Below are positions 59,122 to 64,000 of a stretch of 64,000 bases of DNA, one piece after another; position 1 is the first letter of the stretch; the number at the start of each line of letters is the position of its first letter. Location: contig CP142454.1 in assembly GCA_038049695.1 (NCBI GenBank), forward strand, positions 19,104,501-19,168,500, given 5' to 3'. A model generated the notes under the pieces. The model did no database searches, was not told the DNA's origin, and worked only from the letters and a program-made list of their open reading frames with translations. The stretch is from Cinnamomum chago (taxonomy: Eukaryota > Streptophyta > Magnoliopsida > Laurales > Lauraceae). The position numbers and the translations under genes are program-made.

Positions 59122-61853
59122 CTAGAAGCTAGTCTCGATAGGACCTTGTGGCAAGCTCAAGGTTCTTAATGCATCCTCAGCATATGAAAGACGAGATGGA
59201 ACTGCCTGAGCAGCATTTGGCCTTCTGTTTTCTGTTGTTGATGGCGTTGCCATTCTTTTGGATGAATGAAGTAGCCATGCCAAGACTCGGATTCGTGTCG
59301 GTAGTACAGAGACAAGATCCACATATCTAAGACTGATTGTCACCTTGCTGCAACAAAACAAATAGAATAAAACAAAACCGCTAACTACGAGGATATAAGC
59401 AGAGAGCAATTACATTTGCAGGACAGTTGCCACAGTAGAAATTTCTATATTAGGACCCATTTGTTTGCATGGAGTTAAATTCCTAGGAATTCTAATAAAT
59501 GTATTCTTGAAAGTGGATCAAATTGAAGAAATAATCTCTCCTAGATGGAAAATAAATGCCTGGCCACCACTATAGTAGATTAAATCCTAGGAAAATCATG
59601 GTCTCATCTTCGTCTCCATCTTATGTCCATCACCCTCATCTCTTTAATAAAATGTTCTGATATTTGTGGTAATAGAAGGTACAAAGCTAGCCAAGTCAAC
59701 TCATCCAACATGAAAGTTGAAGTATGTGTTTGACATATTTGAACATGATATAAAATTTAAGTAGTTACGATGCCAGCAAGTCATCTAGGCAGTCTACATC
59801 GAAATATAAAGACAATTGAACAGAGATGTACCAGTCAAAGTCGTCTAGTGCAAATTCTATCCAATTGTACGAAATGCTGTGATAAAGCTCCACAATCTGG
59901 TTTCCATACAACTCCTTAATAAGACGAACCTGCATACATACAAGGAACATAAAGATGGTACTAGAATGTAGATGCTTATAAACATGGTAAGACATTCGAG
60001 GAAGTAATCAAGAGATGAGTAGAATGAGTTTGGCCTGCAGGTAGGTGTGTGCGTGTGTGTGTGTGTGCATGCGTGAGAAAGAGAGGATATAACTTGGTCA
60101 CAAACAAGACTAGGTACTGGAAAATTTTAACATATGATGATTGTAGAGAGTTAAGGATAAATGGGGTTTCTGCATATTTAAAAGATACATGAACAGGGCA
60201 GGTTCTAATTGGCTTTTTTGTCCAAGGATTTCCAGGGTTTTATGTAAAGATGTAACTGGAAAAGACCTTTGAAATATAGAAGGAAGAAGAAATTTGAAGA
60301 GAGAAGATCTGAGAGACAATAGTGTGGTAGTTCTTCCTAGGGTTGGACAACCATACTTATATCTTCATGTAATTTTATTTTTCAAAAAAAAAAAGAAGAA
60401 AAATTTTACTATTTTTTAGAATAACTACAAATTTCCTATTATTTAGACCAACTTTGTCTCACACCATTATAAGTGGCAAATTGTGCTAAACTAATGAGTT
60501 AATAACTGTTTAAGGATTGTGTATGTAATGTAATACCAATGTAGTAAAAGGAGCAAGGTGCAAAGCTAGTCATTATGCCCTTCCGGAGCCTGAGGCCCGA
60601 GACTCACACTTCGGATCAACTACACGAGCCTAAATATAGGCACAACTCCAACGAGAAAAAGGAAATAAGCCTATGAAAGCCCTCTAAAGAAGGCTTGATC
60701 GATAGGTATAGAAGTGCCAAAGCACAAAAGACCTGGAGACACACAAAGAGGAAAACAGACCTCACGGGTAGAAATTTTTGCATTAATCTTCGACTGTGAT
60801 TTTTCCACTGCTTTACATCCCTATATAAAAGAAATAGAAACCCTAAAAACTAAAAGTTCTCACAATAGGAAACTATACCCTAATCTCATTAATCTTCTGG
60901 CTGAAGTCCTAATCACAACTCAGAACAAACAAATAAATTACTAATATCAGAACTTCGAAGGAAACAATGATTTCTTTGGCCTTGAACATCCGCTTACAAA
61001 TCTCTTCTTTTGGACCCTATGTTTGAACCATGTGCCTAGTTGATTCGGTCCAAAGAAGCTGCATCATCCCTCCCCCTCAGGTGGTAAAAAAGTTCGAGTC
61101 CTATTTGCATTTCCGCTGAAAGCATGTCGCACTTGAAGCAATTCCTTTGTAACACCTAATCCAGTTCTCTCTTTCGTGGTTCAGGCATCATAAAATAGAG
61201 TAAAAAGTTTACCATCTTTAACAAATGTATATGAATAGTCTCTCATCTGACGCACTCCATTCTTGTCATACAAGTTATTTTCCCCTTTGAGGTTTGTCCT
61301 CTTTGTGATAGCCTCTTTGAGACTTTTTTTTTCTTGCACGTAAGACACTTTCTATAAGTTAATCTTTACAGTAATCAGTACTCTTTGAGGTGAGAACGCA
61401 AACAATAAATAAATAGAAACTAGTAGGAAAAAGAAGTATGAAACAAAAAAACAGAGATAGGAGATGTCTGCAACTAAAAGCAGTATCTATTAAATGGTAA
61501 CAGCTTACCTGTTCCCTTCTATCAACATAGGCCTGCAAAATATCTCCAACGTAATCTATAAATTTCTGAGATTAAAACACAATATCAGCTGAATGAGATT
61601 GAGAAACATCTACAATTGAGCAAAAGGTGATGACCATGAAGTACTATCAGATATAACATTAAAGCATAAAACAAGAAACATAGAAACAAATCAAACAATT
61701 AACCCAGGCAAGCACCTACCATTGCATTGGAAGAGAGATCATTTTCAGCTTCACGTATTGGCAAGAAGAATGGAATAGTGTGTTCTATAACACTCATCTT
61801 TTCAAGAAAAGATTTACTTTCAAGCACACAATGATAAATTCCACAAGATTCTC
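59122..61853 (-). CDS. CENP-O/Mcm21-like centromere protein, C-terminal exons
   Basis: Four exons in one frame: 61720-61853, 61509-61565, 59832-59929 and 59122-59347, all with GT-AG introns. They encode YHCVLESKSFLEKMSVIEHT, PFFLPIREAENDLSSNAM, FIDYVGDILQAYVDRREQ, RLIKELYGNQIVELYHSIS, DDFDC joined to KVTISLRYVDLVSVLPTRI, and SRLSYAEDALRTLSLP. I recognise these as the conserved core of plant CENP-O-like proteins (Arabidopsis At5g10710 type). CENP-O/Mcm21 belongs to the inner-kinetochore CCAN (COMA) complex. The first visible exon starts in phase 1 (one base of its first codon comes from upstream), so N-terminal exons lie beyond 61853 or beyond the window; none was recognised up to 64000. The C-terminus (LPQGPIETSF) diverges from the family pattern I remember. 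The two large introns hold AT-rich sequence, including a (GT)n run near 60049. Confidence 0.75.
60049..60066. repeat. (GT)n microsatellite
   Basis: A gtgtgtgtgtgtg-type run lies in the large intron of the CENP-O-like gene. Confidence 0.8.
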
Positions 61854-63469
61854 CTGCAAAAAAATGCAAGTAGTAACAAGTCAAAGTGCAAGTATGGACA
61901 TGTCCAAACCATTAACAAATAGAAAAGGACACAAAAATGAAAGCGAAAAGGTAAACTGTTTTGAAGATTTAGTTAATTTCAACCGTGCCATGAAAATGGG
62001 TATTCAAGGACATCATCTGAATCAAATTCACCAGTCTTCCCCACCAAAACCTGTTATAGTTCAGCCTCAACCAAAATGCATTTTGGTGCAACTTGTCAAC
62101 AGTTGGCAAAGGGCAAAAGTCACCTATATTTTGTTCCTTGGCAAAAAAATTTATGAGTGCATTTTGGCCATGATGAAAATACATTTTTGGTATGTAGAGC
62201 AACACCAATATGAGTATTTATAAACATCTATCCAATCTTAAATCTTTCCCAAACTTATGTGATGCAATCTGACCCTAGGTCTGAGTCCTCTGCATAACAT
62301 CCAATGAACTACAAACTTCAAAAGCAATCAAAGAAACAAAAATAATAATAATTAAAGAACTCACAAGTAAATAGCACAAAACAGTTGATTCACCCACCCA
62401 ATATTGAAAGAAAGTAGGTTATATGCTCAAAACCCAAGAATTCCTGAAATCTAAATGAAAATAAAAAAATTCACAAGGGTTGTGTTTTTCACTATTTACT
62501 ATTTTTAATTTTCAATCTAATTCTAAAAAAATGTCCCACCAAAAAAAATAAAAAAAAATAAAAAACCAAACCAAACCAAGTCTTACTATTTTTTTGTGAC
62601 CAAGTAAAACAAATCTGTATACCCAAATTACCCAATTAGTTGAACTTGAATCAGAGCCAAGATGTCAAGTTGAGTCACTAGTTCACATAACATAGTAAAA
62701 CTAAGAAAAGTGCTTCATGATTACCAGCAAAAGATGTCTCATATTGTATCCCAATCCTTGCCCCTTCCAAACAACAAATTACCTGATCAAAAGAATAATG
62801 AGTTGCAAATTCAACCCAACAAGTTCCATCAAAATATAATTAAGGAAATCAAGAATCATGTTGCTAACCAAGTCATATTTAAACGATGCACTTCATTTGC
62901 CAACACTTCATTCCTTTTATGATTTGCAAAGAAATATATTTATAGTCAAGCTTGACCACTAGGATCAAAATCAAACAATTGAAACATCACAAACTTGGTT
63001 CTAGTAGAAGTTGCTAGCCCCTCTTTTGTCAAGTCAAAACTTCATAATCAGACAGACATGACATTCATATTATGATGCAGTCCATGAGGAAGTATATACC
63101 GTGGAGACCTAGGTCCAAGCACCAATTCCTCTTCAAGCCCAAGCAACAAGAGACTTCATCTAGGATTTCTTTAATCAGTTAACAAACTCTTGGATTTTTT
63201 GTTATCAGTAACTGGTAAAATTATATTCATGAAAATTTTTACATAATTAGATGAGGAAAGAAAGAGAAGGCAGATGGCAAAGGTATAAGAGCATTATCCT
63301 GATGCTTCCAAAACACAAACAGACAGAACAAAACAAACTATATAATAGGAACATGGAGAGAATCATCACTCATCACTAAGCAACCTTAGCCGGCATAACC
63401 ACCACCTCATTTCTTGATCAAAGAACATGCCAAAATACCACCTTAATAGAAAAAGACAAGGATTTGATC
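61854..63469. other. probable large intron of the CENP-O-like gene
   Basis: AT-rich sequence with A-runs (62524-62570). No exon of the CENP-O-like gene or other coding region was recognised. Confidence 0.4.
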
Positions 63470-64000
63470 TCATTTAGAAAGAATTGAGAATCTCCACGGT
63501 CCCACAATCTCACAAGCAATCCATGAAGTTGCATTAGCCAAGACACTTTCCAAGATTAATGAGTCTTGAAATGAGAGCAAATATATCCTTGAAGCTTCTA
63601 AAGTGGACAACACCTCTGCTTCATTGGAATTGTTAACTCCAACTGACTTAGAAAACATGAGAATCATTTGACCTTTGTCGTAGTGAAGAATTATACAAGA
63701 TGGACCTAGTTCCCCCCGTCCAAAGGAGAAGATCACAATTCCATCTTCATTTCTTTCATTTGGGCCAAAATTCATACACTTCTCCCAATTATGAAAAGTG
63801 AGACTTAAAATTAAAATTCACATACTCTTTCTTTATCATTGCCAACTTAACTGTCCTCACGGTCACCACATTTAAAATGTTCCCCAGAGACGCCACTAAA
63901 TCTTTAAAGATTCTATCATTCCTTTCCTTCCAAATAGACCACAGAATAACAAAGGAAATGAGCCGCCAAAGCACCAAACCACACTCATGGAAAGGACCCA
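63470..64000 (-). mobile_element. LINE fragment (pre-RNase H and RNase H), continuing past the window
   Basis: The minus strand reads VILWSIWKERNDRIFKDLV (about 63950-63890), then a frame with IVIFSFGRGELGPSCIIL, NSNEAEVLSTLEASRIYLL and ESVLANATSWIA (63775-63470). These are hallmarks of the plant L1-type LINE C-terminus. At least one frameshift separates the two frames. It matches the more decayed fragment at 7200-8340 in order and wording. Confidence 0.8.

Noticed and set aside
61780..62223. Plus-strand frame of 147 codons
   Set aside because: It starts antisense to a CENP-O-like exon and continues into AT-rich intron with no domain.

Overview
This is plant nuclear DNA. It is AT-rich, with long GT-AG introns, many simple repeats and abundant transposon debris. 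The host genes are typical of flowering plants: a VIN3-like PHD protein, COP9 signalosome subunit 5, an IBH1/AIF-like HLH regulator, a DYW-class PPR editing factor and a CENP-O/Mcm21-like kinetochore subunit. The mixture would fit a large-genome woody angiosperm, perhaps a magnoliid, but the species cannot be read from the sequence. No rRNA unit, tRNA gene, CRISPR or prokaryotic operon was seen.

Layout. 0.4-2.1 kb: dead RTE-type LINE and LTR-like sequence. 3.1-9.9 kb (+): VIN3-like gene, 5' exon missing, with LINE debris in its last intron. 12.1-16.2 kb (-): three-exon gene for a small proline-rich plant protein of unknown function. 19.5-25.0 kb (-): complete six-exon CSN5 gene with an intact JAMM motif. 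25-37.6 kb: no convincing gene, but a foldback inverted-repeat element (26.0-27.3 kb), a Mutator-like MITE (31.7-32.4 kb) and other repeats. 37.7-38.3 kb (+): intronless HLH gene, whose stop codon abuts a TIR element. 40.9-43.5 kb (-): LINE 3' fragment split by a 1.39-kb hAT element with a perfect 8-bp target duplication. 43.9-53.5 kb: a MuDR-like Mutator element with 106-bp TIRs and a perfect 9-bp target duplication. 54.5-56.5 kb (+): intronless PPR-DYW gene with a triple TGGGCC promoter repeat. 59.1-61.9 kb (-): 3' half of a CENP-O-like gene. 63.4-64.0 kb (-): another LINE fragment.

The most interesting object is the Mutator element. It carries a transposase gene (PB1-like, MuDR, MULE DDE, SWIM and zinc-knuckle regions) and, convergent to it next to the right TIR, an intact two-exon gene for a small GRF zinc-finger membrane protein. 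This matches the two-gene convergent plan of maize MuDR. The transposase is broken by a 2.98-kb CACTA-type element with a CCA target duplication. That CACTA element in turn contains a tandem array of four 5S-rRNA-bearing Cassandra-type TRIM LTRs, giving a three-level nest whose boundaries are readable to the base for the outer two layers.

Exon coordinates were worked out by hand from splice signals and reading-frame continuity. Family names come from recognised motifs, not from a database search.
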